Under the pieces are notes generated by a model, which did not search any database, had not been told where the DNA came from, and worked only from the letters and a program-made list of their open reading frames with translations. The translations under genes were made by a program, and so were the position numbers. This document shows, piece by piece, positions 38,431 to 47,982 of a stretch of DNA of 52,092 nucleotides; within the stretch, counting starts at the first letter, position 1, and every line of letters begins with the position of its first letter. This DNA is from a virus. The stretch is from positions 1 through 52,092 of the IMG/VR virus record IMGVR_UViG_3300047380_001099. One strand, 5' to 3'.

Positions 38431-40368
38431 ATGGTAACTAATTACACAGCAAATCAAATAGGAGATGTTTTCTACAGTACAATGATAGAACCATATACCA
38501 GTGTTAAAAAAATACTCGGTTGGGATATTATTGCTGGTGTAACTACTCCAAATACTTATGGCAAACTTAATTTTATTGATGCAATCACAACAGTAACTTA
38601 TACTGGAGTTCCGCAATTGCCATTAATTGCTGGTCAGGAATTTATCGTAGGTAATGTTAAATATCAAGTACATGAAATAATTGATGCTACTACATTTACA
38701 TTAACCGAAGCGCCAGTCTTTACAGCATCTGGCCTTTCGTTTTATTTATTACCAGATAGTAATAATCAATTTAGCTATGAATATAGTTGGTCTCAAGAAC
38801 CAGAGGGTAGTTCTGGTGGGCAGATGAGTGAATTCTTACCATTAGGCCCAAGTTTATTAGCACTTGAATTTGATCCTAATAAACCACTTTGGATCAGATT
38901 AAAATTAAGTGTTACTGCATTGGGTGATGCAAATACAATAAGCTTACTTTCAAATTCATTTACACTTGAAACTGATGCTGGTACAATAGTGGTATGTCCT
39001 GATTTTTGTGGAGACTGTACAGATTCAATTGCAATGGATGGTTGTGCAAATATTATAGTGGATTGTGATGATAATCTTTATGACCCTTATAATTTAAAAC
39101 AACCAACTAAAACATACGAACAACTTACAGAATTATCAACAGACATTTGGGGACACACTGTAAAATACTTTAGAGTAGAACCTGATAAGAGAAGTAAAGA
39201 TGTGATTCTTATGGAATATTCTCTTTATAATGTTGTTGAGCAAGGTGAACTTAAGATAATGGTTCCAGATAATGAAATGCCAACTGCGCAATTTAGTTAT
39301 GATATTTTTGGAATGGGATTTGAAGATTTTGAAATTCATTTAACTAAAGGACAGTTTAAAAATGCATTTGGTATTGGACCAAGTCCTAGAATGAGAGATT
39401 ATTTATATTTTCCTCTTGTAAATAGAATGTATGAGGTAAATGCAGTTCAATATGCAGATGAGTTTAATGAACACATGACATATTGGAAACTCTTTTTGAA
39501 AAAGTTCGAAGAGCGTACGTCAAATATTATTACAGATACTACAGTTGAACAAGAATTAGAAGATTTAACAGTTGGTGTTGATGAAATATTTGGTGAAGAA
39601 ATTAAAGATGAATATGTACAGACTACTAAGCCAACTCAATATCAAACTACATTTACAGAAGTTGGTGATGGTACAAGGTTTAGAATTAACACTGGACTGA
39701 AAATTATCGATGGAGAGATTAGAAATAGATGGACTTTAGTATCTAAAAATCACTATGATCTTAGATCTACTCAAGATTCAAATGTAGAACTTCTAGTCTA
39801 TAATAAAAAATCACAACTTGGCGTTAAAGATAATTTAGCATTTACAGCCTGGATTAGACCTAAGTTTGTAGGAAATACACATCAGATTATATTTGATGGA
39901 TATCAAAATAATAAAGGTTTAGAAATAAGTATTAATGCAGAAGAAACAATTATTAAAATTAACAATGATTTACATACGATAGCACATGAAGTTGCACTAG
40001 ATAATAAAACATGGTATGGTTTTGTATTTAATTTAAACAATGGAATAAAAACATTTACAGTATCTACATATAAATTAGATCCTATGAGTAATTGGCAAAA
40101 TTCAAGTACTATGAATAAAACATTTGAAAGAATTAATCATACTGCCAAGAATTTTTCAAGTCCTTATGGATGGATGTTAGAAAAGAAATATCAATTAATG
40201 CCAGCGGATCTAGACATTACCAATATTAGATTATTTAAAAAGATAATTGGTACTGAACAGCACATGAATATTTTACAACAATATATTGTTAGAGATAATC
40301 AACTTGCACATATTATAGATAACGCTATCCCTTCAATTAACTTAAGAAGATACGACCAAAGCAGGTAA
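38431..40368 (+). CDS. Putative neck protein (gp14-like) with a C-terminal LamG-like domain
   Basis: 645 residues against 256 in T4 gp14. The middle (about 230-385), with GPSPRMRDYLYFPLVNRMYE VNAVQYADEF and the closing YWKLFLKKFEER, resembles the gp14 core (EGDLIYFPL...LFEIKFVEHE). The N-terminal 180 residues are beta-rich with repeated short strands. A Cys-rich stretch (VCPDFCGDCTDSIAMDGC) lies before the core. The C-terminal 200 residues look like a concanavalin/LamG sandwich: LAFTAWIRPKFVGNTHQIIF, TWYGFVFNLNNGIKTF. It lies directly upstream of the terminase genes with its own late promoter. The neck assignment is moderate; a whisker or fibre-like role for the C-terminus is inferred. Confidence 0.45.
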   Translation: MVTNYTANQIGDVFYSTMIEPYTSVKKILGWDIIAGVTTPNTYGKLNFIDAITTVTYTGVPQLPLIAGQEFIVGNVKYQVHEIIDATTFTLTEAPVFTASGLSFYLLPDSNNQFSYEYSWSQEPEGSSGGQMSEFLPLGPSLLALEFDPNKPLWIRLKLSVTALGDANTISLLSNSFTLETDAGTIVVCPDFCGDCTDSIAMDGCANIIVDCDDNLYDPYNLKQPTKTYEQLTELSTDIWGHTVKYFRVEPDKRSKDVILMEYSLYNVVEQGELKIMVPDNEMPTAQFSYDIFGMGFEDFEIHLTKGQFKNAFGIGPSPRMRDYLYFPLVNRMYEVNAVQYADEFNEHMTYWKLFLKKFEERTSNIITDTTVEQELEDLTVGVDEIFGEEIKDEYVQTTKPTQYQTTFTEVGDGTRFRINTGLKIIDGEIRNRWTLVSKNHYDLRSTQDSNVELLVYNKKSQLGVKDNLAFTAWIRPKFVGNTHQIIFDGYQNNKGLEISINAEETIIKINNDLHTIAHEVALDNKTWYGFVFNLNNGIKTFTVSTYKLDPMSNWQNSSTMNKTFERINHTAKNFSSPYGWMLEKKYQLMPADLDITNIRLFKKIIGTEQHMNILQQYIVRDNQLAHIIDNAIPSINLRRYDQSR

Positions 40369-40399
40369 ATAATATCTAAATTTTACCGTAGCATTTCTA

Positions 40400-40408
40400 G
40401 ATATATAG
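40400..40408 (+). promoter_or_regulatory. Proposed late promoter variant (GATATATAG) before terminase
   Basis: One mismatch to GATATATAA, followed by ATTATAATATAATA, 16 bases before ATG 40425. Confidence 0.35.
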
Positions 40409-40424
40409 ATTATAATATAATAAT

Positions 40425-41075
40425 ATGAGCGAAAAGAAACCAAGTATTTCAGAACAGGCTGATAAAATTAGAGAAGAGCTTGACTTTTTAATAGGAGATG
40501 AAGAAAGTCTAGATGTTGAAAGTGATCCAAATGATTTGCCAATATCAGAGCCTTCTAAAGATTTAGTACCGCAGGTTAATTATACAGAATTAAAATCTAG
40601 TGCAACTAAGAAAGCACAAAAGACTATAACTAGCCTTATGAAATTCTACCTTGATGCAGATATCATTGAGAAAGATGAATATATTGCTGCTAAGAAAAAG
40701 ATGGATGAGATGACAATGTCTTCTTTAATTTATCAATTACAAGCAGGTGAAAGAGCCTTAACTACTTTACTAGAAACAATTGACTCTGGAGAATTAGCAC
40801 CAAGAATGTTTGAGGTGTTAGCAACTTTACAGAAATCAATGTTAGATATTATTAAATCACAGACAATGTATTTAATGGCAGCTGAGGAATCTACAAAGCG
40901 TATTGCTAGAGATATTGAGATCTACAAGAAGAGAGATGATACTCGAGAAATAGAAGCAGCGGGCGGAGACTCAAATGATAAAAATATACAAAGAGGTACA
41001 AAAGATTTAATGGCTGCAATACAAGCAGGTATTAAAACATCGGATATAGAAGATATCGAAGAAGATAAAGAATAA
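40425..41075 (+). CDS. gp16: Terminase small subunit (gp16)
   Basis: 216 residues against 164 in T4. An acidic N-terminal 55 residues, then two long antiparallel helices, the second containing DSGELAPRMFEVLATLQKSM, which matches T4 gp16 QQSPRTYEVVGQLIKTTTD. A charged C-terminal tail follows (SDIEDIEEDKE). The ring-forming protein recognises DNA for packaging and stimulates gp17 ATPase. The stop overlaps the gp17 ATG by one base, the standard 16-17 arrangement. Confidence 0.85.
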   Translation: MSEKKPSISEQADKIREELDFLIGDEESLDVESDPNDLPISEPSKDLVPQVNYTELKSSATKKAQKTITSLMKFYLDADIIEKDEYIAAKKKMDEMTMSSLIYQLQAGERALTTLLETIDSGELAPRMFEVLATLQKSMLDIIKSQTMYLMAAEESTKRIARDIEIYKKRDDTREIEAAGGDSNDKNIQRGTKDLMAAIQAGIKTSDIEDIEEDKE

Positions 41076-42904
41076 TGAGCGATTACGTAGGCGATAATAA
41101 ATGGATTCCAAAGGGAGAGTCTGATGCAATGTCAGAAAGAATTGTTTGGTCAACTAAGCAGATCAATGATTTATTGGTTGCCATGGACCAGGGTTATCGT
41201 CCTAAGATTAAGTTACCTTTTTATGAAGGTAGACAATTTTTACGTAAAGGTAATATTGTATTTGAATATACAGATGAAGAGATTACAGAGCTTGCAAGAT
41301 GTGCAACCGATATCGTTTACTTTGCAGAGAAGTATGCAGTAGTAATGACAGATGAAGGTATTCAACAAGTAAAACTTAGAGATTATCAAAAGACTATGTT
41401 GAGAAACTTTCAAAATGAAAGATTTAATATTGTACTTGCTTCTCGTCAAATGGGTAAAACCGTAACAGCCTCTATATTTAATGCATGGTACTTAACATTT
41501 AATACTGATAAGAACACTCTACTACTTGCTAATAAATCAGATTCTACAAAAGAAATTATTGATAAGGCTAAAACTGTAGTTGAGAATCTACCATACTTTA
41601 TGAAACCTGGTATTATTAAGTATGATGTAATGAATGTAAGATGTGATAATGGCTGTCGACTAATAGGTCAATCAACTACGGCAAAATCAGGTATTGGATT
41701 TACAATCCATAACTTATACTTAGATGAGTTTGCTCACATTCACCCTTCAATTGCAGAAAGTTTTTATGAAAATGTTTATCCAACTCTTTCAGCATCTAAT
41801 GTTTCTAGAATTACAATTACATCCACTCCAAATGGGTTTAACAAATTTTATCAAATATATGCAGGTGCAGAACGAGGTGATAATGTTTATAATGCACAAC
41901 GTATTGATTGGTGGGAACATCCAGATCGAGATGATGCTTGGTATGAAAGAGAATTAGGAAACTTAGGCTCTATTGAAGCCTTTAATAAACAATACGGAAA
42001 CGAATTTGTAAGTTCTTCTAATCTTTTATTAGATCCTATTTCTATTAAAAAAATGCGAAAGCGTGCAAAGAAGTATATACATCATGAATTTGATGAGTTT
42101 GATTATATTTCAATTGATGTAAAGGGTTTCTTAGAATGGGATGCTAATTTTGATATTGATGAATGTAGAAATCCAGAAAAATTCTGGTTATTTTCTGTAG
42201 ATATTGCAGAAGGTAATGGTGGTGATGCTTCGGTAATTAATATTTTTGAATTACAGCCAATGAATATGAAAGAGCTAGAGGCGGTTAATAACGCCGGAGC
42301 AATGTATGACTTCTTTAAATTTAAGCAAGTTGCTAGATTTAGAAGTAATGAACATGTCATTGAAGATTTTGCAAAAGTTCTTTATACATTATCTGTAGAT
42401 ATATTTTATAATGAGAACGTTAAAATGATTGTGGAATATAATACATACGGTACTGTTCTTTTTCAATATTTAAAAACAGTGTTTCCACAGAAGAATGATT
42501 TTGATGATGAGATGATTGTAAGATTTAAACATAGGCATGATGCAAGGACTTTAAAACCAGGTATTAAACTTAAATCTGATAATAAAGCAATATTTTGTCA
42601 GAATTTCTCTAAATTGTATGGAGATAATAGGATAGATATAACAGATGAAGAAACAGTAATCGAAGCGAGTCTATTTGGTACATTAAGAAATGGAAGTTAT
42701 GGGGCTCAAATGGGACATGATGATGTTATAATGACTGCGATTACTGCAACTGAATTTTTTAATACAACTGACTATGCAGATTTTGTAGAAGAGGCCCTAG
42801 ATTTTATAGATTTAGAGATACATAATAAAATGGAAAGTATATTATTTAAAGATAATGATAGCGAAGGAGATCTACAATATGATATTTATGACCTACTTAA
42901 ATAA
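41075..42904 (+). CDS. gp17: Terminase large subunit (gp17), packaging ATPase and nuclease
   Basis: 609 residues against 610 in T4. ATPase: LRDYQKTMLRNF (adenine-binding Q motif), Walker A NIVLASRQMGKT (K128), Walker B HNLYLDEFAHI, and the coupling motif RITITSTPNGF. Nuclease: FWLFSVDIAEGNGGDASVIN with the first Asp, and a C-terminal MGHDDVIMTAITA with the third acidic site, RNase H fold. The pentamer on gp20 drives DNA into the prohead and cuts the concatemer. All catalytic motifs are intact. Confidence 0.96.
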   Translation: MSDYVGDNKWIPKGESDAMSERIVWSTKQINDLLVAMDQGYRPKIKLPFYEGRQFLRKGNIVFEYTDEEITELARCATDIVYFAEKYAVVMTDEGIQQVKLRDYQKTMLRNFQNERFNIVLASRQMGKTVTASIFNAWYLTFNTDKNTLLLANKSDSTKEIIDKAKTVVENLPYFMKPGIIKYDVMNVRCDNGCRLIGQSTTAKSGIGFTIHNLYLDEFAHIHPSIAESFYENVYPTLSASNVSRITITSTPNGFNKFYQIYAGAERGDNVYNAQRIDWWEHPDRDDAWYERELGNLGSIEAFNKQYGNEFVSSSNLLLDPISIKKMRKRAKKYIHHEFDEFDYISIDVKGFLEWDANFDIDECRNPEKFWLFSVDIAEGNGGDASVINIFELQPMNMKELEAVNNAGAMYDFFKFKQVARFRSNEHVIEDFAKVLYTLSVDIFYNENVKMIVEYNTYGTVLFQYLKTVFPQKNDFDDEMIVRFKHRHDARTLKPGIKLKSDNKAIFCQNFSKLYGDNRIDITDEETVIEASLFGTLRNGSYGAQMGHDDVIMTAITATEFFNTTDYADFVEEALDFIDLEIHNKMESILFKDNDSEGDLQYDIYDLLK

Positions 42905-42921
42905 ATTACAAGAATAAACCG

Positions 42922-42930
42922 GATATATAA
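42922..42930 (+). promoter_or_regulatory. Proposed late promoter (GATATATAA) before the sheath gene
   Basis: Exact motif in a 56-base gap, 30 bases before ATG 42961. Confidence 0.55.
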
Positions 42931-42960
42931 TAAAAGTAAAAAAAATAAATTAGAACAACT

Positions 42961-45858
42961 ATGGCATTAAGTCCTCAATTACAACAGTTCAAGAGCTCAG
43001 GCGTATATCGCTTAGAGTTTGACAAATCACAGACGGTTAATATCCCTGCTGAAACTATTAGATTAGTTGTAGGTAGATCTAAAAAAGGTCCTTACAACAC
43101 TCCAGTATTCATTGAAGATACTGAGCAATTCGTACAAGTTTTCGGTGGTATTGACAAGTCTTTAGAAAAAGATGGAATGTTTTTCCACAGATCAGCATTA
43201 GAAACTCTATCAAGAGGTCCTATTTTAGCACTTAACTTAACTACAGCAGATGCAAAAGAAGCACTTTTAGCAGATTCTGATCAAGTAAGTATGGTGTCTT
43301 TAATTACTGATGGTGGCGAACAAGGAATCAACGCATCTTTTTTAACAACAAAATATGCAGATGTATTTGATACAGATAAGTTCTGGACTCCGTCTGACGC
43401 GAAAGTGTTAGCAGCAGCTAGTAATACTGAATCAAATTCAAATAAAGCTATTACGTTTACAAACATTAAACAAGATCCAATTACGATTATTGTAAAACAA
43501 GCTGCAAATGTTGCAGGCTTTGAAGTTACAGCAAGAGAGTGGTATGGTGAAGGAAATATTCCAGAAGGAATCGACGCATTAGAATATGTTTCTGATTACA
43601 TGGTAGATGTTTTAGTTTATAAAGGTAATTTTGATGCACCTACATTAAATAACGACCCAGTTTACGGGCAGTATTTTGATACTAAAGGTTTAATAAAATC
43701 TCAATTAGGAGCATTTACAAACTTAAGAGAAGTAAGTTTAATTTCACAATATAGTGGATCTTTAATTCCAGAATTTATGGATAATGAAGGAAGACAATTA
43801 TATATTGAAACTTTAATTAATCTAGAAGCAAGAAGAACAGGTTTATTCTGTGCAGTTAATGAAGATGCTTTAGAAAATATTGATCTTATTGGTGAAGGTT
43901 TTGATCTTTATCAAGATTATCAATTATTATCACACAATATCGCACAGGGAGTTTCTGTAGATGATCTTGCACTTAATAAAACAGTGGAAATTGATGGTAA
44001 TGATTTATATGTTAGAAATACATTAATTGGTGATTTACCAACAGATCTTGAAGTTGGTAGCTTTTTATTATCAACAATCGCTGGATTAAATAATGAATAT
44101 TCTCAAGTTATATCTATATCAGATGACGGGACTGATTCAAAAATTACAGTTAGTGGTGCGTTTGGAATCAATGAAATTGATGGAACATACGAATCATTTA
44201 CTACAGTTGGAAATCCACCTACATTCGCTGATGCAACTACAGGTGTAGCTTATAACGCAAATATTACTGTTGGCCTTGATGGTAAACTAGTAATCGATGC
44301 GCCAATTGCTGATGTGATTTTCGGTGATTTAGCAGCAGGTGCTTTCTTAAAGAGCGCATCAACTGGTGAAAAGGTAAAATTTATTAATGCAGTTGAAGTT
44401 AGTGGACAAACTATATTAAATTGTGAAGACGCAGTTTCTAGTGAATACGTAGAAGCAGGTGCGGCATCATTCTTAGTATACCAAAGAGCAGATACTGCTA
44501 TATTACCAGTATATACAATTAATGAAAACGATAGAGTAGAATTAATTACTTCTGGATGGACATTTACACCAGAAGGAACTGGTAAATCTAGATTCACTAA
44601 AACAGTTGCTATTGCTGCAGCAGAACCTGCATTTAATTCAAACATTAAAGTAGGAATGTATGTTCTAGATTCAGTATCTGGAAAACTAGCAAGAATCTTA
44701 CAGATTCAAAAAGCTCCAGTAGTTGAAGACGTAGCAGCAGGTACTAAAACTTATACATATAGATTTATTACACACAGAAACTTAGAAGTTGAACCTACAT
44801 ACGCTCTTAAGAGATATGAAGATGCTACTTCAACTTATACAATGTTCCCGATTGAAGGTGCAGTTATTAATGACAGAAAAATTTCTGAATTATTAGCACA
44901 ATTAACACCGGGTAACGGCTTATCAAATACTTTAGTTGATAAAGATGCTATTACATTTAGATATGTAGTTGATACATTTGGTTCATTAGAAGGCCCAACA
45001 ATTCTTAACAAAGAAGCAATTACGTTACTTTGTAAAGAAAGACAAAATGCATCTGCGATCTTAAACGGACCAATGGTACATGAGCTTAAAGCTTCTACTA
45101 ACCCATCATTCTTAAACGCTCAAACTGGAGCATTTGAAGTAAGACACATTGCAACAGGTGGTAACTTAGAATTAAACCCAACGTTATTATATACATTACC
45201 AAGCCTTAATGAAGGTGCAAACTTTGGATTCTACTACTCTCCAGGTCTTAATGTCCTAGAGAATGGAAGAGTTAAAATTGTTCCACCAGCGGCTTACGTA
45301 TCAAATAACTATATTGATAAATACAGCGACGCATTACCATGGTCAATCATTGCAGGGCCAAGAAGAGGTGTTGTAGGCGGTACTAACGTACAATCACTTG
45401 AATTTTCATTTGATAAAAACGATAGAGATGTTCTTGAGCCATTTGGTATTAACCCAATCGTATTCGAAAGAGGCGTAGGATTAACAATTAAAGGTAACAA
45501 GACTGCACAACAATCAATTCAATCAGCGCTTTCTTCTGCTCACGTAAGAGAAGCAATGATTTACATTGAAGATGGACTTGCTGAAATCTTAAAGAATTAC
45601 TTATTCGAATTTAATAACGCTCAAACGAGATTAGAGATTAAGACTTTAGCAGACAACTTTATGGAGTCAGTTAAGAAAGATGGTGGTGTTTACGATTACA
45701 GAAACATCATGGACGGAACTAACAACACTAACGAAGTTATTGACAACAACATGGGTATTTTAGATACTTACGTTGAGCCGGTTAAAGGTCTTGAAATCTT
45801 AGTATCGAGAGTAACAATCTTAAATACAGGAGAAATTGCAACTGGAAACTTTGCATAA
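42961..45858 (+). CDS. gp18: Tail sheath protein (gp18), enlarged
   Basis: 965 residues against 659 in T4. Sheath hallmarks at the ends: YRLEFDKSQTVNIPAETIRL VVGRSKKGPYNTPVFIEDTE at the N-terminus; PWSIIAGPRRGVVGGTNVQS, FERGVGLTIKGNKTAQQSIQ SALSSAHVREAMIYIEDGL and a closing YVEPVKGLEILVSRVTILNT at the C-terminus. Residues about 330-640 are a beta-rich insertion with repeated short strands (VDGNDLYVRNTLIGDLPTDL, VGLDGKLVIDAPIADVIFGD) that is not part of the conserved core and would lie on the tail surface. Contraction of this sheath drives the tube through the cell envelope. It has its own late promoter. Confidence 0.93.
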   Translation: MALSPQLQQFKSSGVYRLEFDKSQTVNIPAETIRLVVGRSKKGPYNTPVFIEDTEQFVQVFGGIDKSLEKDGMFFHRSALETLSRGPILALNLTTADAKEALLADSDQVSMVSLITDGGEQGINASFLTTKYADVFDTDKFWTPSDAKVLAAASNTESNSNKAITFTNIKQDPITIIVKQAANVAGFEVTAREWYGEGNIPEGIDALEYVSDYMVDVLVYKGNFDAPTLNNDPVYGQYFDTKGLIKSQLGAFTNLREVSLISQYSGSLIPEFMDNEGRQLYIETLINLEARRTGLFCAVNEDALENIDLIGEGFDLYQDYQLLSHNIAQGVSVDDLALNKTVEIDGNDLYVRNTLIGDLPTDLEVGSFLLSTIAGLNNEYSQVISISDDGTDSKITVSGAFGINEIDGTYESFTTVGNPPTFADATTGVAYNANITVGLDGKLVIDAPIADVIFGDLAAGAFLKSASTGEKVKFINAVEVSGQTILNCEDAVSSEYVEAGAASFLVYQRADTAILPVYTINENDRVELITSGWTFTPEGTGKSRFTKTVAIAAAEPAFNSNIKVGMYVLDSVSGKLARILQIQKAPVVEDVAAGTKTYTYRFITHRNLEVEPTYALKRYEDATSTYTMFPIEGAVINDRKISELLAQLTPGNGLSNTLVDKDAITFRYVVDTFGSLEGPTILNKEAITLLCKERQNASAILNGPMVHELKASTNPSFLNAQTGAFEVRHIATGGNLELNPTLLYTLPSLNEGANFGFYYSPGLNVLENGRVKIVPPAAYVSNNYIDKYSDALPWSIIAGPRRGVVGGTNVQSLEFSFDKNDRDVLEPFGINPIVFERGVGLTIKGNKTAQQSIQSALSSAHVREAMIYIEDGLAEILKNYLFEFNNAQTRLEIKTLADNFMESVKKDGGVYDYRNIMDGTNNTNEVIDNNMGILDTYVEPVKGLEILVSRVTILNTGEIATGNFA

Positions 45859-45866
45859 TAAAATTA

Positions 45867-45875
45867 GATATATAA
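45867..45875 (+). promoter_or_regulatory. Proposed late promoter (GATATATAA) before the tube gene
   Basis: Exact motif, 21 bases before ATG 45897, in a 38-base gap. Confidence 0.55.
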
Positions 45876-45896
45876 ATAAAATAAGAAATTAAAGAT

Positions 45897-46454
45897 ATGG
45901 CTTTACCACATTATTCAGAGGATCAAACACAAAAGAAAGGCAGAAATTTTGAGCCAGTACAGGCTAACCTGTTCGAAGTAACTATTTTACCACCAGCGGG
46001 AGTAGGTGGACAGGAATTGTTACTACAGCACATAAATTCTATTTCTGGACTTGATGGTCTACACAAAGGAGTTGACGCAATAACTCAAAAATACAAATTT
46101 GCTAGCAGATCATTTGCTGGTACAATTGGTGAAACTACAGTTGATGTAACTGTTAACTTTTCATTAAACTTAAACGAAGCAAACCAAGCTTATTTATACA
46201 AAACGTTAAGACAATGGTATAGAGCTCAATATAATCCAGAAACTGGAGAAATGGGTCTTAAAAAGAACTATGTTGGTACAATTGTAATCGTACAGTTTAA
46301 CAGAGAAGGAGACATCTACAGAAAGGTAACACTTGATGACTGTTTTATTACCTCTGGTATCGGATTCACTTCGGAACTAAGTTACGAAAGTGGAGATGCT
46401 GCTTCATTAGAAATTGGTTGGAGATCAGATGTATGGTCTGAAGAATTAAACTAA
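45897..46454 (+). CDS. gp19: Tail tube protein (gp19)
   Basis: 185 residues against 163 in T4. FEPVQANLFEVTILPPAGVG, LLQHINSISGLDGLHKGVDA and KYKFASRSFAGTIGETTVDV are typical of the T4-like tube, followed by LYKTLRQWYRAQYNPETGEM and a C-terminal RKVTLDDCFITSGIGFTSEL strand pair. Hexamers stack to form the tube inside the gp18 sheath. A strong terminator follows, so sheath and tube form separate short units, allowing very high tube synthesis. Confidence 0.94.
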   Translation: MALPHYSEDQTQKKGRNFEPVQANLFEVTILPPAGVGGQELLLQHINSISGLDGLHKGVDAITQKYKFASRSFAGTIGETTVDVTVNFSLNLNEANQAYLYKTLRQWYRAQYNPETGEMGLKKNYVGTIVIVQFNREGDIYRKVTLDDCFITSGIGFTSELSYESGDAASLEIGWRSDVWSEELN

Positions 46455-46474
46455 TTATAAATTCTATAATAGAG

Positions 46475-46504
46475 GAGGAGTTCCTAGGAACTCCTCTTTT
46501 TTTA
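46475..46504 (+). terminator. Strong intrinsic terminator after the tube gene
   Basis: GAGGAGTTCC (46476-46485) pairs with GGAACTCCTC (46488-46497), followed by seven T. A perfect 10-bp stem. Confidence 0.95.
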
Positions 46505-46552
46505 ACCAAAGAAAATATATTATAATATTAACAGAATACATAATAAAATACT

Positions 46553-46774
46553 ATGGAAAATACAAAGCTTACAAAAAAGCTACAGGTGTTGCTAACCGAA
46601 ACAGAAGTCAGTCAAATTAATAGAGTTATTTTAAACGATGCTTTAGAAAATGAAGCTCGTCCAGTTTCAGTAAGTGCTTTTATTAGGGGACTAATACAAG
46701 ATGAGTTGTCTAAAAGAACACCAGATCAAAAATCATATATCAAACAAAATTTAAAAAACTTAAAATCAAAATAA
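46553..46774 (+). CDS. Small ribbon-helix-helix-like protein (73 aa)
   Basis: KLQVLLTETEVSQINRVILND could form the strand and first helix, and PVSVSAFIRGLIQDELSKRT the second helix, of a ribbon-helix-helix (Arc/CopG-type) DNA-binding domain; the SVSAFIRxLIxDEL wording is typical. A basic tail ends the protein. Such dimers usually act as repressors. It is separated from the tube gene by a terminator and starts one base before the gp26-like gene, so it may tune late tail-gene expression. The fold call is by pattern only. Confidence 0.6.
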   Translation: MENTKLTKKLQVLLTETEVSQINRVILNDALENEARPVSVSAFIRGLIQDELSKRTPDQKSYIKQNLKNLKSK

Positions 46775-46775
46775 T

Positions 46776-47762
46776 ATGTCAGAACAAAACAAACCTTCAA
46801 AGGAAGAATTGTCAAAAATGTTAGATGCTCGTGAAGGCGTTAACCAGACAAGTGAACCTACAGTTAATGTTGAATCAGTAGAGGCTGTAATTGACGAACA
46901 AGGCTTAGGTAAAGTTAACATGAAAGATTTTGGCCCAACAAAGGCTGAACATTCAGATGTATATCTAGGTTGGCACGAGCTAGATATGGAAACAATGCCA
47001 TCTAAGGGTAGATTTTATCCGGATGATATCATTGTTAAAATAAGACCAGCAAAAGTTGCTGAAATTAGACACTTCTCAACAATGGATGAAAATAATTTAT
47101 TAGATATCGATGATAAATTAAATGCTATTGTAGAATCTTGTACAACTGTAAATTCTAAAACATCTAGAATGTCTGTAAAGGATATTTTAGAAGAAGATAG
47201 ATTTGTACTTATTTTATCAATTAGAGACTTAACGTTTCCAGAACCAGAGGCAACTTTAAAAGTTGAACACCAAACTAAAGATGGTAAAAAACATGAAGTT
47301 GAAATTAAAAGAGAATACTTTCAGTATTTTTCAATTCCTTCAGAAATTGATAAGTACTATGATAATGAGCGTAAAGGTTTTTTAATTAAAACTAGAAACC
47401 ATGGTGAGTTCATGATGAAGCCACCGACAGTTGGTACTATGCAAGAAATTACTAAGTACATCAAAGAAAGAAGAGAAAAGGGTCTAAATATAGATCAGTC
47501 ATTAATCCAAATTGCACCTTATATTGCAGTTGACTGGAGAACGTTTAACCAAAAGAGACTATTCGATTTAGAGATAGAAATGAACGGATGGGATCCTAAA
47601 AAATACATGCTAATCTACAGAATTGCAGAGCAACTTAAAGTTGGTTTACAACCTGAAATGAAGGTTATGCTAGGGGATGTGGAGGAGACGATCCCCATCA
47701 ACTTTCGTGGCGGCGTCAAATCTCTTTTCATTGTTCAAGATCTCTCTGGAGAACTTCTTTAA
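46776..47762 (+). CDS. Baseplate hub protein (gp26-like)
   Basis: 328 residues against 208 in T4 gp26. ETMPSKGRFYPDDIIVKIRP AKVAEIRHFSTMDENN, then LNAIVESCTTV and VKDILEEDRFVLILSIRDLT match the T4-like baseplate family (Pfam T4 base plate protein, gp26), whose members share the LPSKG-x-x-Y...IRP...EDRLYLL-x-x-IR pattern. The N-terminal 60 residues are extra and acidic. Its last codons (GAA CTT CTT TAA G) form a possible +1 slip site into the small downstream frame. It lies two genes before the tape measure, a place occupied by tail-assembly chaperones in many tailed phages. Confidence 0.65.
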   Translation: MSEQNKPSKEELSKMLDAREGVNQTSEPTVNVESVEAVIDEQGLGKVNMKDFGPTKAEHSDVYLGWHELDMETMPSKGRFYPDDIIVKIRPAKVAEIRHFSTMDENNLLDIDDKLNAIVESCTTVNSKTSRMSVKDILEEDRFVLILSIRDLTFPEPEATLKVEHQTKDGKKHEVEIKREYFQYFSIPSEIDKYYDNERKGFLIKTRNHGEFMMKPPTVGTMQEITKYIKERREKGLNIDQSLIQIAPYIAVDWRTFNQKRLFDLEIEMNGWDPKKYMLIYRIAEQLKVGLQPEMKVMLGDVEETIPINFRGGVKSLFIVQDLSGELL

Positions 47763-47817
47763 GACAAAGTTTTATATTTATCTACACTTACATATCCAAC
47801 CGAGTGAACTTGATAAC

Positions 47818-47982
47818 ATGGAATACTACGAGTACCATTATATCATTAAAGATTTAATACAACACTTAGAGAACGAACAAAAAGCGAACCAAGGTGAAAA
47901 AGACATGGCTGGTGACATGATGGGCAAAATGAAAATGCCAAACATGCAGATGCCGAAAATGTCAATACCGAAAATGGGGTAA
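47818..47982 (+). CDS. Small protein upstream of the tape measure (54 aa)
   Basis: ATG 47818 begins MEYYEYHYIIKDLIQHLENE, an acidic helix, followed by a Lys/Met/Pro-rich tail with repeated PKM/PNM units (MKMPNMQMPKMSIPKM). The frame is open without stops back through the end of the gp26-like gene, so it could also be reached by a +1 frameshift. The location just before the tape measure suggests a tail-assembly accessory or chaperone role. No family is recognised. Confidence 0.55.
   Translation: MEYYEYHYIIKDLIQHLENEQKANQGEKDMAGDMMGKMKMPNMQMPKMSIPKMG

Noticed and set aside
47677-47817. Extended start for the small gene before the tape measure
   Set aside because: The N-terminal extension is read out of frame within the gp26-like gene; only the +1 frameshift case is worth keeping, as a finding.
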